DNA of 64,000 nt from Cavia porcellus (GCF_034190915.1 NW_026947503.1:23332532-23396531), one strand, 5' to 3'; positions 11,107-23,421 are shown, counted from the first letter of the stretch. Translations and numbers: made by a program. The notes: generated from the letters alone by a model not told the origin.

Positions 11107-12477
11107 GATGATTACAGATTGTCCTCTTACAAATAGTTATTCAAAATACAAAAGTGAAACACATAAAATGGGGGTTCAAACAGTAAGACTGCAACCAGTT
11201 CTGTTCAACTATCCATCAAAAACTTAGTAATAAGGTTGTCAGTCCTACACACTTAAACATACATGCAGTTATCCATGTTTATTCATTTCATCATGTGTTA
11301 GAAGATCAGTTCTTGTAAACTCTTTATAGGTTCTATGCACACATGAGTCTTAACATGTATTTCTGTCCTTTCTATATTAGAGGGAGAAACAAAACAAAGC
11401 AAGACAAAATGAAATATATTCCTATGAACACATGAAATGAAAGACATAAAACCTCCATACAATGAGTTCTACCATGGTTACTGTATTGTCTCTTGTTATC
11501 TTCAATAGAAATGTCTATATCATCAAAAATAGTATATTTGAATATAGCAGTACATAACAATATTTTTTAAAAACACAACTTTATAGATAGTGTAAAACTT
11601 CAAAAACAGGTAGTAATCAAACCACAATGGGTATTGTAGTGAATCTTGTCATCTTTAGTGTAGATGCCTATACTCTCAGACTTGATACGATCAATCATGT
11701 CTTGAATAAAATCTGTCAATACCAAACAGCAATCAAACAAATCAGATTTAACTAAGATCAGTCATGATAAAACAGTATAAGTTATACATGGCTCCAGATT
11801 AAGTTAATAGGAAATTAAAGATGATTACTGTACTATATCCTGGTATTTTTGGAACAGCTGTCTGTACCCTCAGATCTAGTGCAAGTAGAAAAACTGGGAC
11901 AGAATAAAATCTATGCAAGCAGAGTGGTGTGAGTAATATGGGTTTTAAATTCTGATACACTATTAACAGTATCTTCTGCCATCTTTTTTAAGACTATTCC
12001 TATCCTTTTACTCCCCCAGGGTGCACTGTGCATTTTTGGGTCTCACCAATACCTTTGATTTTTAGATTTGGGGGCAACCTGCTATTTACCTAAGTGGTTC
12101 CAAACCTTCTCCCTCCTGGACTTGATCTCTAGTTATATTCCCTTACCTATTAAAGCCTGTCTTTCCAATCTATGTACAAATACTGGTCTAGTTGCCACTA
12201 TTTCTCTCTGGTTCCCTGTCCCATAGAGCATTGTTTTCACATATTTAATTTTCAGTCCATATACCGTTTTTTAGGTTTACTATATTTCCTATAAAAAGCA
12301 TCTTGGTGGACCCTACCTCCTGATCTACTCTGTCTGTTTCTCTTTTTTTTTTTTTTTTAGTGTATCAAGGCCATCTATATTAGAGATTATAGCCAACCTT
12401 CTCTGCCTCATTTATGTTGTGCTCTTTTTCTGCCATTAGTTGTCTGCTTTTGTCCTTCATTCCACTTTCTGCTCCAT

Positions 12478-13241
12478 TCATTGAGGCCTCTCTGCCACTG
12501 TTTGTAGAATCCTGGTGCTTTTCTCTCTCTCTAGAATGTCCTGCAGAATTCTCTGTAGAGTTGGGTTGGTGGTCGTGAATTGCCCCAGTTCCTCTTTATC
12601 TTGGAAGCATCTTGTTTCTCCATTAATTTCTAGAGACAGTTTTTCAGGGTACATCAATCTGGGCTGGATGTTATTTTCTTTCAGGGCTTGGAATACTTTG
12701 CTCCAAGCTCTACTTGATGTGATGGTCTGTGTTGAAAAGTCTGCCATGATTTTGATGGGTTTTCCTTTATAGGTAATCTGTTTCTCATCACTGACAGCTT
12801 TTAATATTTTGTTCTTATATTGAATTTCTGGGATCTTGATTATTATATTTCTGGGTGTAGCTCTGTTTTGGTTGTAGGTGGCTGGAGTTCTATATGCCTC
12901 ATACATCTGAATATCATTTACTTTTCCTATACTTGGGAAATTTTCCTTAATTATTTCTGTGAATAGCCTCTATAGTTCCTTTGTACCCCTGCTTCTTCAT
13001 TCACTTCTTTATTCTTAAGTTATAGATCTTCTTGTCTTCTTCTAGCCTTTGTATTGTTACTGCCTGCTTCCTTGTTATTTTTAAGAAATTTTTCCTTTCG
13101 TGATCCTACATTGCAAAACTGCCCTCCAGTTTGGATAATATATCCTTAGTTTTTTCAAGCAGTTTTTCCAGCTTTCAATGAAGTTTTTTATTTCCTGATA
13201 ATCTCTTTGAACCTGCTTCATATATTCTATGTTTTCAAGGC
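12478..13241 (-). pseudogene. HAL1-like ORF1 (i), RNA-binding protein fragment
   Basis: The intact frame 12906-12478 (142 codons) encodes the C-terminal part of an L1 ORF1p-type protein. It shows EAYRTP near its start, the PRNIIIKIPEIQYKN strand, QITYKGKPIKI, SRAWSKVFQALKENN and LEINGETRCF. Upstream (12907-13241) the frame continues with lesions into the coiled-coil region. In L1, ORF1p is a trimeric nucleic-acid chaperone that coats the element RNA. Compared with the L1-A protein, the C-terminus is different and longer (ending near AERPQ), a feature shared by copies ii to iv. The copy is probably dead. Confidence 0.85.
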
Positions 13242-13761
13242 ATTGATCTTACTACTCTATTTACTCACTCTATGTGTGTACAAATCCTTTCTATCTCTAG
13301 ACTTATAATTTTATCTCTTAAAATTTATCAAATACTAATGTGTTTTTATTGATTTGTAATATTTTACATCCATCTCAACATCATTTAAATATTTTACTAT
13401 AGTTTGTCTTATATTTTTAGTTGTTTTGCCTTTTTAAATAAGCCTGAAAGGGAAAGAAAGTAACCATCTCAGTGCTGGGTATAAGAAAGCAGCCAACTCA
13501 GTGCTGGTATGTAGAAAATATCTGTTGCATGGAAAACATTTCTTGGAGAAAACAATTACTTATTTGATCTGAGAAAGGTGACCAAGAATCTTCCACTGTT
13601 ACTATAGCATAAAGAGCAGAACAAGTGACATGCAGCCCACTTTGTAAAGTTCTCTTGAACATAGAGAAAATTGAAATCTCTCTCACTTGCAAACATGTTC
13701 CATCCACTACCACTCTTCATATTTGCTCCCTGTATGTCTGACAATTTCTTGTCTTCTATTT
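13242..13761. other. Anonymous DNA between half-L1 and MaLR
   Basis: No gene. A short imperfect direct repeat (ctcagtgctgg near 13468 and 13497) is present. The last five bases (13757-13761) may be the MaLR target duplication. Confidence 0.5.
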
Positions 13762-13949
13762 TGCATTAATTACTTTTCTCAGTGCTAAAACAAAATAACC
13801 AACATTCAAAGTTACAAGGGGTAAGGTTTTTTTAGCTCACAGTTTTGAAGCAATTTCAGTCCATAATCAACTGGCTCTGAGGCAGAGGAGCATTCATGAG
13901 GGCAGAGGAGAGCAAAAGCAATGAGAGAGACAGAGAGACAGAGAGACAG

Positions 13950-13993
<44 letters not shown>

Positions 13994-14177
13994 AAGCCCT
14001 TTTCTATTCCTTATATTGCATGCAGGCTGCCTACTCTAGGGGATATATACCATTCAAACCCTTAATCCCAGCACTGAAACATGAATCAATCACAAACTCT
14101 AGATTTAGACTCTGAAGAGCCCATCAGCCAATGACTGCATGAGGCTTTGAGGTGATATTCAGACACAAAACTTAACA
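13762..14177 (-). mobile_element. MaLR 3' LTR (minus strand)
   Basis: It pairs with 15701-16022 through shared blocks such as gaagagcccatca and the cacagttttg segment, in the same order. Read on the minus strand it starts TGTTAAG and ends GCA. It is longer than its partner mainly because a GA-rich microsatellite has expanded at 13921-13991. The LTRs are well diverged, so the insertion is old. Confidence 0.75.
13921..13991. repeat. GA-rich microsatellite in MaLR LTR
   Basis: Begins as gagaca-type heptad repeats and becomes pure (GA)n. The partner LTR has only a short version at 15840-15856, so expansion took place after insertion. Confidence 0.95.
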
Positions 14178-15700
14178 TTCTGCCCCTCCTCCCCCAAAGA
14201 TTCATGTACATCGATTAATGCAAAAGGCATTTAGGCCATCTCAAGAGTTTTCAAATCCTAATATTTTCAGCACTGTTGAAAAGTCCAAGTCAACAGTCTT
14301 CCTGAGATTTAAGGCAAACTCTTAGCTATATGTGCCTGTACAAATGAAAAAAAAGTTAAATACTTCCAACATTCTATGGCATAAGATGCACAAGATGGAC
14401 ATTTCCATTCCAAAAGTTATATACAGTGAGGTACAAAGGAATGGGGCCAAAGCAAGTCCAAAATCCAGCACAGCAAACAAAAGTCCTGTAGTTCCATGTT
14501 TAGCATCCAAAGCAATCTATGGCAAGATGTGAACTTCAGAGGGCTTAGGGGGCTCCACTCAAACAGCACTTCTGGTAGTGGATAGCTCCCATGGGTTCTC
14601 TCTTGGGCTCACTCTGCTCCTTCCCTGCAGCTTTCCTCATACAATCCACATTTCCAGCTTCTCCAAACTTTTGAAGTCTCCACTGCATTTTTGGCTTCAC
14701 ATTGACAGCTTTACATATTGTTCTTTCAGGAGCACACTACCTTACCTCCCATGCCACCTTCTTAAATCCTGGAGCAAGTCTTCAAGCCCCACATCTTTTG
14801 CACTAGGTTTGCACCAGTGTCATGTTGATGATACCAAGGTCTGCTGTCAGCTGGAGCAGTAGCTTAGCTTTCCTCCCCTTTGGCTGTACATGTTGAATGC
14901 CTGGACCACTGAGCACTCTGAACTCAATTCTAAATAACAAGTTCTCTAGGCTCCTGCCATTCTGTATCATAGTGTGATCTTTGCCATTCTGAAACATGGT
15001 GCTCTGGGGCTTTCTTTTCAAAACAAAGTTTATCCTTTTTGCAATTTTGAGGCTGCAAAGGGTGACGTTATACTGCTTCTTTGATGCTCTCAGACAATCT
15101 TTTCTATTCTCCTGTTCCTTCTAGCAATCAAGTTCTCCTTTGCTCTATTTTTGCAGCCCACAGCTTTACTGGAACTTACTTTCTGGCCAAACTCACATTT
15201 TAAATCATTATGCTCTTTGCTCTTTGCTCTTGCTCTTGCTCTTGCTCTGGACTCTCAAAATGAATCTGGCTAAAAAGCTCCCAGCAGTAACCATGTCACT
15301 GCCTTAACATTAGACTGCCTTGAAATTTCTTCTGCCATATTAATTAGTCTGCTGCCATCTTAGTTTTAAGCAAAATCCCTGAACAGTGGCAAAATTAAGA
15401 TAAACTTTCTCCCAAGCCATAACACACATCATCATCTGGAATCAAATAGCCAAAGATGTCCTTCTTCCCAACAGAAACCTCCAGAGCCTGGTCTTTACTA
15501 TCAGGATTTCTATCAGATTTTTGGACTTCTGAGCTCTGACCAAGATCTCTTGTATAGCACAATATAAGATGTTCCAGAACTATGTTTTCAGCCAGTGTCT
15601 CCAAACTTTTCCAAATTTCTCCCACAATCATTACTAAAGGATCCTGAGCCACATGGTTCAATACAGTTACAGCAACAAAGCTCTTTCTGGTACCAAATAC
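14178..15700 (-). mobile_element. MaLR internal region, decayed
   Basis: Lies exactly between the two LTRs. On the minus strand it starts with the TTTGGTACCAGAAAGAG-type segment expected just after a MaLR 5' LTR (near 15680-15695). A minus-strand frame of 126 codons (15775-15395) begins in the LTR and covers the first part, but MaLR internal regions are non-coding or carry only fossil gag-like sequence, and no pol is seen. No product is claimed. Confidence 0.7.
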
Positions 15701-16022
15701 TGTACTCATTGCTTTTCTTGTTGTTGAGACAAAATACCTAACACTCAAAGTAAGGGTAAGTGGTATATAGTTCACAGTTTTGTAGAGATTTCAGTCTATA
15801 ATTGTCTGGCTCCAAATCGGGCTGACACATGGGAGAGACACAGAGAGAGAGAGAGACTTATCCTCATTGTGCTCCTTACATTGTATCAGGCTACCCACCC
15901 TAGGGGTGATGTAGTATTGAAACATATAATCCCATCATTAGATCATGAACCAATCATAAACTCTAAATTCAGCCACCTCTGAAGAGCCCATCACTCCACA
16001 TCTAGACACAAATAATAAAACA
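15701..16022 (-). mobile_element. MaLR 5' LTR (minus strand)
   Basis: 322 bp, reading TGTTTTATT to GTACA on the minus strand. Flanking pentamers of the whole element are tattt (13757-13761) and ttttt (16023-16027), compatible with a decayed 5-bp duplication. The LTR and internal layout is that of the mammalian MaLR group. Confidence 0.75.
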
Positions 16023-17520
16023 TTTTTTTGCACAAATGTGATTTTAAGCACACACTTTGAGATTTTATATAGAATCTGGATCCAGAAAATGTAAGAGGTT
16101 TCTAAGAGAAGTAGAAACTTGTGGCCCAAGCAAAGCCTGCAATTTTTCCCTCCTCAATCAAGCACTTGATGAGGGAAGTCCCTGCACCCTTCAAAAGTAT
16201 CTTCTCAGTGTTCCAATTAATTCCCACTTGAAACCAGACTTCCTCTGAATAAACAAAGCAATCTGACATGTAGCAAATCAGACATAAACACAGCCCAGGT
16301 TGCTAACAGAGATCTGCCTAAACTAATTTGCAGCCACATCTGACCATCTGTACCTTTTTCAGATATTCAGAGCATTAGTTCACAACACCTCTAAGAGCTA
16401 AACTGCTTTGACAGCAATTATAAAAGCACCAAAAGCTGAAGGTTTAAATGATCAATGTGCTACTTTTACTTCTCATTTTGTCAGATTTCCCTTTCTTAAT
16501 TCTAATTTTATGCAATGAGTGGAAAAATGCTTACTTTCAGAGCTCTAAGTCAAAAAGCTATGTTTTTGTATCTTCTAAGCCTTCTTTAAGTAAATCACTT
16601 TACCTTTCTATTGAATGGGCATAGAGAAAGAAATCAGACTTTCAATAATTGTAGAGAAAAGTTTGCTACAAATGGTGTCTGAGATTAAAAACTAGCTATA
16701 ATTAAGTGAAAATTGGGGAGGAAATCATTAAAGAGTCAATTTACTCACACAAAAAAGAAATACATCCTGATTTCAAAATAGCTAAATAGAGGAGAAATAA
16801 TGTTGGAAACAGAGAAAATCAACTAAAAACACAAGGAACTGGAAGTTGGAGAGGAACATGTTGAAGATCACTATGAATCAACTTTGAGCAGGATTTAAAT
16901 TTAACTAACTGGCTTTCTGTGTTATCTGTCAGTCTGTGCTAGGCCTTGGACCCTTGTCTGGTGATTGGAGCTGATTAATAGTAAGTGAACCTGTATGAAT
17001 CAGTGGTCCTGGCTGAGGCCTGCAGTGGCCTGTGAGGCCAGAGATACCTCAAAGGGCAAGATAAGACCACAGCTGAAGATGCCTTGGCTCCAATACTAAT
17101 TAAGTAAATAGTGATGGCAGGTGAAGGAATTTCACCCCTGCAGTCTCAATCCTACCATAAATGTCACTTTGGAGATAAGACAGTTCTCCTAAATTGGCAT
17201 AATTTACTACTTGGAGAAGTCTTTGAAATGACTCCAAAGGTCCGATTCATTTCCCACACTTTCCTCAGTTTCCCTGCCTTTTGTTTTGGTCTAGACCAGA
17301 GAAGTCTTTGTCTAAGCCCTTGGATTCTCCAGATAAAGCTAAAGGGTTTTGACCCTCCTGGAGCCCTAAAATCATATAACTTGTCTCAACTTATTTAAAC
17401 CTTCACCATACACTCATTTTGGAGATTGGGGATCTAGGTCAGGACCCAATAGGGACATACATACAGGATGCAAAAAAAAAAAAATCAGTTTGAAAGAAGA
17501 GAATTGTAGATTAAATAAAA
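16023..17520. other. Anonymous DNA, L1-free island
   Basis: About 1.5 kb with no L1, SINE or LTR I can recognise; the part 16900-17400 is GC-richer than its surroundings. A 95-codon plus-strand frame (17111-17398) shows no known domain and no sign of splicing signals that would make it an exon. It is one of the better candidates for unique sequence in the window. Confidence 0.45.
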
Positions 17521-17615
17521 CACTAGGAGTTTAGCTCAGTGGCACAAGTGCTTGCCTGGCACGCATGAGATCATGAGAATGATCCCCGGTACCTAAAAAT
17601 AAAAATAAAATAAAA
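17521..17615 (+). mobile_element. ID SINE, moderately diverged
   Basis: tRNA-like A-box (gagtttagctcagtggcaca), anticodon-arm region and gatccccggtacc end, then an A-rich AAAAATA tail. Target duplication not clear. Confidence 0.88.
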
Positions 17616-17825
17616 GATGTGAACCAGTCAGACAAGGGTGAATTGAGGGAACTCCACCTGTGCCCAACACAGGAACTACCATTTCAAGAAGTTCCCAAAT
17701 AGTTGATGGGATCTGAGTAGCACAGCAGAGTTGAGACACACAAGATAGACTTAGGGTATATGGTCCCTCATCTCATTGTTCCATCTCCAAACACCACACT
17801 GCAGCGTGGTGGCATTTTTTTCACA

Positions 17826-20004
17826 ATTTTAGCATCACAATTTGTAATACTATGATCATGGGTGCACAAATATCACTGTGATATGACCTTTTCAGTTTTT
17901 ATAGGAAAATATCCAGGAAGAGAATAGCTGGATTAAATGGAACTTCCCATCCTAGCCTCCATATTGATTTCCACAGTGGTTGCATCAATCTACACTCCCA
18001 CCAAAAGAGGAACAGTGTTCCTTCCCCCACCCCCCGCAACCTTGCCAACATTTATTATCAGTTGATTTCTTGATAGCAGCCATTCATTCTGGAGTGAGAT
18101 GAAATCTCAATGCTATTTTAAATTTCATTTCTCGAATGACCAATAATGGTGAACATTTCTTCATGTATTTATTGCTGTTTATATGTCTTCATCTGAGAAA
18201 TGTTTGTTTATCTCAGATACCCATTTTTGGAGAGGGTCTTTGAATTTGGGGAGCTTGATGTTTTTCATTTTTGTTATACATTCTGTATATAAGTCCTTTG
18301 TCTGAGCGGTTGCTGGCTAAAATTCCTTCCCTTTGTGTGGGTTTACTTTTTACTCTTCTGGTGATTTCTTTGAAGTGCAAAAACTTTTCAATAATATGAG
18401 ATCTCAATTGTTGATTCTTTGAAATGTTTCCATGCAACTTGCATTGTGTTCATGAATCCTCTGCTTACCCTTATGTCTCCAAGACTTCCGCCTGCCTTGA
18501 TTTCCAGTAGATTTAGTGTTTCCATTTTGATACGTAGATCTTTGATCCATTTAGAACTTAGTTTTGTGCATGGTGATATGCATGTGTCTAGTTTCAGTCT
18601 TTGGCATGTGGAGAGCCCATTTTTTCAACACCATTTATTAAAGAGACTATCATTCTTCCAGGGAACATGTTTAGCCCGTTTGTCAAATATCAGGTGGCTT
18701 GTGTCTTTCTAGTTGTGTTTTCATTTTTCAATCTGTTCCATTCGTCCCCAGGTCTATTCCTTTGTCGGTACCATGCTGATTTTATCACTATGGCTTTGTA
18801 GTATAGTTTCAAGTCAGGAATTGAGATGTCTCCTGTTTTGCCTTTGTTGCCCAGAATTGCCTTTGCTAATCTAAAATTTCTTCTGAATTTTAGGAGTGTT
18901 TTCTCTAGATCTGTGAGGTATGTCAATGGCATTTTGATTTGAATTGGGTTAAATCTGTATAACAGTTTTAGGAGTATGGCCATTGTTACAGTGTTGGTTC
19001 TTCCTACTCAAGAGCAAGGAATATCCTTTCATTCTGTAATATTTTTCTGAATGCTATTGTGCAGGGTATGGCTTCTCTTTTTTCTCTCTCAGTGATTTTG
19101 TTGTTAGTGTATACAAATGCTATAAAGTTTTGAGTATTGTATCCAGCTACATTGTTGAATTTATTTATTATATCCAGTAGTCTTTCAATGGAGTTTTGCT
19201 GGTCTGCTATGTAGAGCATCATGTCATCTGAAAATTTGACAATTTAACTTCCTCTTTTCCCATCTTTATTCTTTTTATTTCTCTCTTTTGTTTACATGCT
19301 CTGGCTAGTATCTTCAGTACTGTGTTGAATAGGAGCAGTGATAATGGACACCCTTGTCTTGTGCCTGATTTTAAGGTAAAGGCATTCAGATTTGGGCCAT
19401 TTAATTTGATGCTGGATGTTGGTTTGCATAGATGGCCTTTATCATACTGAGGTAAACACCTTGTATTCCAATTCTCTTTAAGGTTCTTATCATAAATAAG
19501 TGTTGGAACTTATCAAAAGTTTTTTCTGCATCTAGAGAAATGATCATGTGATCTTAATTTTGGCTATATTAATATGGTAGACTACATTTATTGATTTATA
19601 TATGTTGAACCATCCCTGCATGCCTGGGATGAATCCTACTTGGTTATGGTATATAATATTCTTGATGATTTGTTGCATTCTGTTCACCAATATTTTTTTG
19701 AGAATATTTTTATCTATGTTCACTAGGGAGACTGACCTTTAGTTCCCTTTTTTAGTTGAGTCATTCTTAGATTTTTGCTTCCAGGAAGGAATTAGGAAGA
19801 ATTGCTTCCCTTTTGACTTCATTGAAGAGGTTTAGGAGTGCCAGCCTTAAGTCGTCTTTGTATTTCTTATAGAATTTTGCAGTGAATCTGTCTTGGCATG
19901 GGCTCTAATTTGTTGGTAAGGATTTAATTTCCTTTTCAAATTCATTAATAGAAATTGGGATATTCAGCATTTTTACATCATCTTGACCTAGGTTTGGTAG
20001 TTCA
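17826..20004 (-). pseudogene. L1-E ORF2, reverse transcriptase and C-terminal part
   Basis: Remnant frames at 19222-19004 (region just after the catalytic DD motif, with SIERLLDIINKFNNVAGY), 18983-18690 ([27 protein letters not shown]) and 18437-18213 align with the same order in L1-A ORF2. L1 ORF2p is an endonuclease plus reverse transcriptase. The product here is dead because of multiple frameshifts. Confidence 0.85.
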
Positions 20005-20369
20005 TTTTCTTTTAATTTTATTTAAAGAAAAAAAAGCAGTATAAGGGTACAATTAATACAGAATTTCAAAAAAATAAACAGTAAGAAATCACTAGTTAAT
20101 AGATTACATATTGTCATCTTAGAAATAGTTGTTCAAGTTACAAAATTAAAGCATACAAAGTGGACATTCAAACAGTGATACTGCAAATGGTTGTGTTCAA
20201 TGATCAAACAAAAACTTAGTAATACGGTCATCTATCTTACACACCTAAACACACTTGCACTTGTGTCCTTTAGAGCACTTTCTTTTCCTCTCTTTTTACA
20301 ACAACATTTACACATTTTGGGTTTCATTAGTCCCACAGTTCTTATTACTTTCTTTGGAAGAGAATAAAA

Positions 20370-20830
20370 CCAAATGTGACAAAACAAAGCACTCAGTCAA
20401 AACAAAGGATGGGCATAATACATGATGTAAAAACAGAAAACAAGGTAATCAACAATGTTTACCATAATGCCTCTTGCTATCTTAAAAAGAATTGCCTATA
20501 TCATCAGGTATAATAAAATTGAACAAAACAGTACAGAACAAAACCAATAAAACCTAACCAGTGGAGAAATTACAGGACTTCAAAAGAAGATAATAACAAA
20601 GAAGACATAACAAAACAGAGTCAGTCAAATCAAAAGGAAGGACATAGTATGTAATGTAAAAACAGACACAAGGTGAGCAACAATGGTTACCATAATGCCT
20701 CTTGCTATCTTAAAAAGAATTACCTATATCATCAGTTATAATAAAATTGAACAAAACAGTACAGAACAAAACCAATAAATCCTAAACATTGGAGAAATTA
20801 CAGGACTTCAAAAGAAGATAATAGTCAAAC
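20370..20830 (-). repeat. Tandem duplication in half-L1 3' UTR
   Basis: Two copies of a block of about 228 bp: accataatgcctcttgctat starts at 20461 and again at 20689. The L1-B 3' UTR has a single copy. The copies differ by scattered substitutions, so the duplication is not very recent. Confidence 0.88.
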
Positions 20831-21601
20831 CAGAATGGGCATCATAGTGAATATTATTGTTATCACAGTTGTTGCCTATACTCTCAAACTTGGTACTATA
20901 AAGCAAAACAGAATACAGTAAAATCAGTCAAAACAAGATTGTGAGAGCAATACAGGGTTTCAAATCAAGTTAATATGAAATCAAAGTGTGTTACTATAAT
21001 GTATCCTGCTATCTTTTATTTATTTTTCCATTAATTAAAAAGATAAAAATAAATAAATAAATAATAAAAAAGGAGATTGAGGTAAAAGAGGACATAACAA
21101 CAAAACAGTACAGGTCAGAACATGACAATTTAAGCAAAATAGTGTTTCAACACAAGATATCCTGACACAAAAGTAGTTACCATAGTGTATCTTTCTTTGA
21201 CATCTTTGAGTATAATTTCGTATACTGTAGCACCAAACATATCAAGACAATGTAAAAATCATTCAAGAGAATGACAGTATTATAGGGTATTTAGAACCAA
21301 CTAACAGAAAATGAACAATGGTTTCTGTATTATCTCCTTGTCTACAAAATTTTTTGTTTATATTATCACATACAATAAAATCCAATAAGATACAACATGT
21401 TAAGACCAATGGAGACAGAAGAACAAAAGCTTGATGGGACTTCAAAACAAGAGGATATTAAATCAGCACTAGCTATTATGATGTCTTGTTTTCTCCAAAA
21501 TAGCTGTTCCTACCATCCAACCTTCTCTGTCACATTTCTGTTGAGCTCTTTTTCTGTCATTAGTTGTCAGTTTGTCTTCTTCATTTTGCTTTCTGCTCCA
21601 T

Positions 21602-22702
21602 TCATTGTGGCCTCTCTGCCACTGTTTCTGGAATCTTGGTATTTTTCTGTTTTAGAATGTCCTGCAGTATTCTCTGTAGAGTTGAATTGGTGTTTTCAAA
21701 TTCCCCTACTTTCTCTTTATCCTAGAAACACCTTGTTTCTCCATTAATTTCTAGGGAGAGCTGTGCAGGATATATCAATCTTGGCTGGAGGTTATTGTCT
21801 TTCGAAACTTGAATTATTTCACCCCATGCTCTTCTTGATTTAATGGTTTGTGCTGAGATGTCTGCTGTAATTCTGATGGGTGTTCCCTTATAAGTGATCT
21901 GTTTCTTGTCTCTGACAGCTTTTAATAATCTATTCTTATATTGGATTTCTGGAATTTTGATTATTATATGCCTGGGTGTAGTTCTGTTTGGGTTGTAGGT
22001 GGCTGGGGTCCTGTATACCTCATAGATCTGAGAATCTTTATCTTTTCCCATTTTAGGGAAGTTCTCCTTGATTATTTCTGTGACTAGCCTTTTCAGTTCA
22101 TTTGTTTGTATCCCTGCTTTTTCTTTTACATTCTTAATTCTTAAGTTATGGATCCTCTTATCATCTTCTAGTCTTTGTATTGTTACTGCTTGTTTCCTTG
22201 TTATTTTTAAGAAGTTTTTCATGCTCCCACATTACAAATCTGTCCTCCAGATAATCTATCCTTAAGTTTCTTTCAAGCTGTTATGCCAGCTTTCAGTAGA
22301 GTTTTTAGGTTACTGGTAATCTCTTTGAACCTGCTTCATGTATTCTATGTTTTCTCTATTTTCTCCATCATACAATTCTCCTCTTTTTTCTGTTCTTCTG
22401 TTTCACCATCTGGTTGGGGGGGTGCTTAGCATTTCTTTAACTATTCTACTTACATCTTGCTTTACTTAAATACTTCACTTTTGAACTCGTTTATGAGGTC
22501 CCAAAGATATTTCTTTATGTCTATTGGTGCCATTCCTCATATTGCATGTTTTCTTCCTCATTCTCTCCTTTGCATTTACCTTTCTTGGATCAGTTTTCAC
22601 AGGATTGGGTACTGAGGACCCTTTCTTGTTGCTCCCTCTTCCCATACTTTTTGTTCCTTCCATACAAGTGTATATAGGAGGCTCAGTTTCTTTCTTTGTC
22701 AA
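21602..22702 (-). pseudogene. HAL1-like ORF1 (ii)
   Basis: Three blocks of one ORF1 are visible: an N-terminal basic part (22702-22475, with RGSNKKGSS), a middle part leading into the RNA-binding region, and the C-terminal part within 22222-21722. The last contains TRKQAVTIQRLEDDKRIHNL, EVYRTPATYNPNRTTPRHII, QITYKGTPIRI, SRRAWGEI and LEINGETRCF. The terminal TGA is at 21602-21604, matching copies i and iv. Frameshifts separate the blocks, so it is a pseudogene. By analogy with L1 ORF1p it would form coiled-coil trimers that bind the element RNA. Confidence 0.85.
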
Positions 22703-23421
22703 TTACAGTTTGTTTGAATCACCCTGGCTAGGTGTTCCCACCCACTGCAGTGTACTAGGGAGAGACAGACCTGTGCAGCCTATGCTGGGCCCGCCCCTCC
22801 AGATCAGTCAACATGCTGAAGGCTTCACTGTATTAGGGTGCACTGCCAGGTGCAGGGACCTGGTCTGGGCTAGCCTACTGGGTGTTAGTCTGCAGCATAA
22901 CCCAGGTCAAGTGCTCCCCACCAATCCCATTTGAGAAGGGAATATGTGCCTAAAGTCCCTGTAGCATCCTGTTCTGGCTAATCTTTCCGGTCCCAGAATG
23001 TGCTCTGTTGGAGCTTCCTAGTCTATGGAAGAGTCCTGGTTCCTCTCACTCACCACAGGTCAATTCAGGGCTCCCCGCCAACTCTGCTCTCAACTGGGTT
23101 CACTGATTCCCACTCTCAGAACTTTCACGTCTCTATCCCTGCTATGCTGATTCAGATGCAGTGACAGTGGCAAGAAATTCAAGCCACAGTTTCCAGAGGC
23201 ATGGGTTCCTGTGGCAACACTGAGACTTTAGCTGTTCCAGTTATAGCACCAAGATTGCATTTCCAGTTGGTTTCTCTCAGCTTAGTTCGTTCCTGGGTCC
23301 GCAGGGTATATCTCCCCCTGCTTAGCACTCCCCACACCACACCATTCCTGGAATCTAAGCTGGTTATCTCAGAGAGCCACCATAGCTGCTGTTATCTATC
23401 TGCCATGTTCTCCTGGAAGTC

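Larger units (their letters stand above)
10890..13241 (-). mobile_element. HAL1-like element i (ORF1-only half-L1), 5'-truncated
   Basis: Read on the minus strand, an L1-type ORF1 (13241 to 12478) is followed directly by a 3' UTR of about 1.6 kb ending in an A-rich terminus near 10905. There is no endonuclease or reverse transcriptase in between. The ORF1 stop TGA (12478-12480) falls at the same place in copies ii and iv. Homology to copy ii ceases at about 13241, so the 5' end is truncated. An ID SINE (11011-11095) is inserted in the tail. Half-L1 elements with only ORF1 are an established mammalian type and depend on L1 ORF2 supplied in trans. Confidence 0.85.
20005..23421 (-). mobile_element. 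HAL1-like element ii, near full length, inside L1-E
   Basis: On the minus strand: a 5' UTR of about 0.7 kb starting near 23414 (gaacatggcagatagataac), ORF1 (about 22702-21602), then directly a 3' UTR (21601-20010) with an A-rich end. There is no ORF2. Its 3' UTR closely follows that of L1-B (29552-30900), including the block near aaatagctgt, so ORF1 joins an L1-type 3' UTR. L1-E ORF2 resumes on both sides, but about 570 bp of host sequence (judged against L1-A) is absent at the site. A tandem duplication of about 230 bp lies at 20370-20830. Confidence 0.82.

Noticed and set aside
15395..15775. 126-codon minus-strand frame as a host gene
   Set aside because: Runs from a MaLR LTR into its interior; no known domain, and the element is old and repetitive.
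17111..17398. 95-codon plus-strand frame in the L1-free island as an exon
   Set aside because: No convincing splice sites at its limits and no recognisable domain; only conservation data could revive it.
22524..22934. 136-codon plus-strand frame with apparent signal-peptide-like start
   Set aside because: Antisense to half-L1 ORF1 and 5' UTR; no sign of splicing or a known domain.
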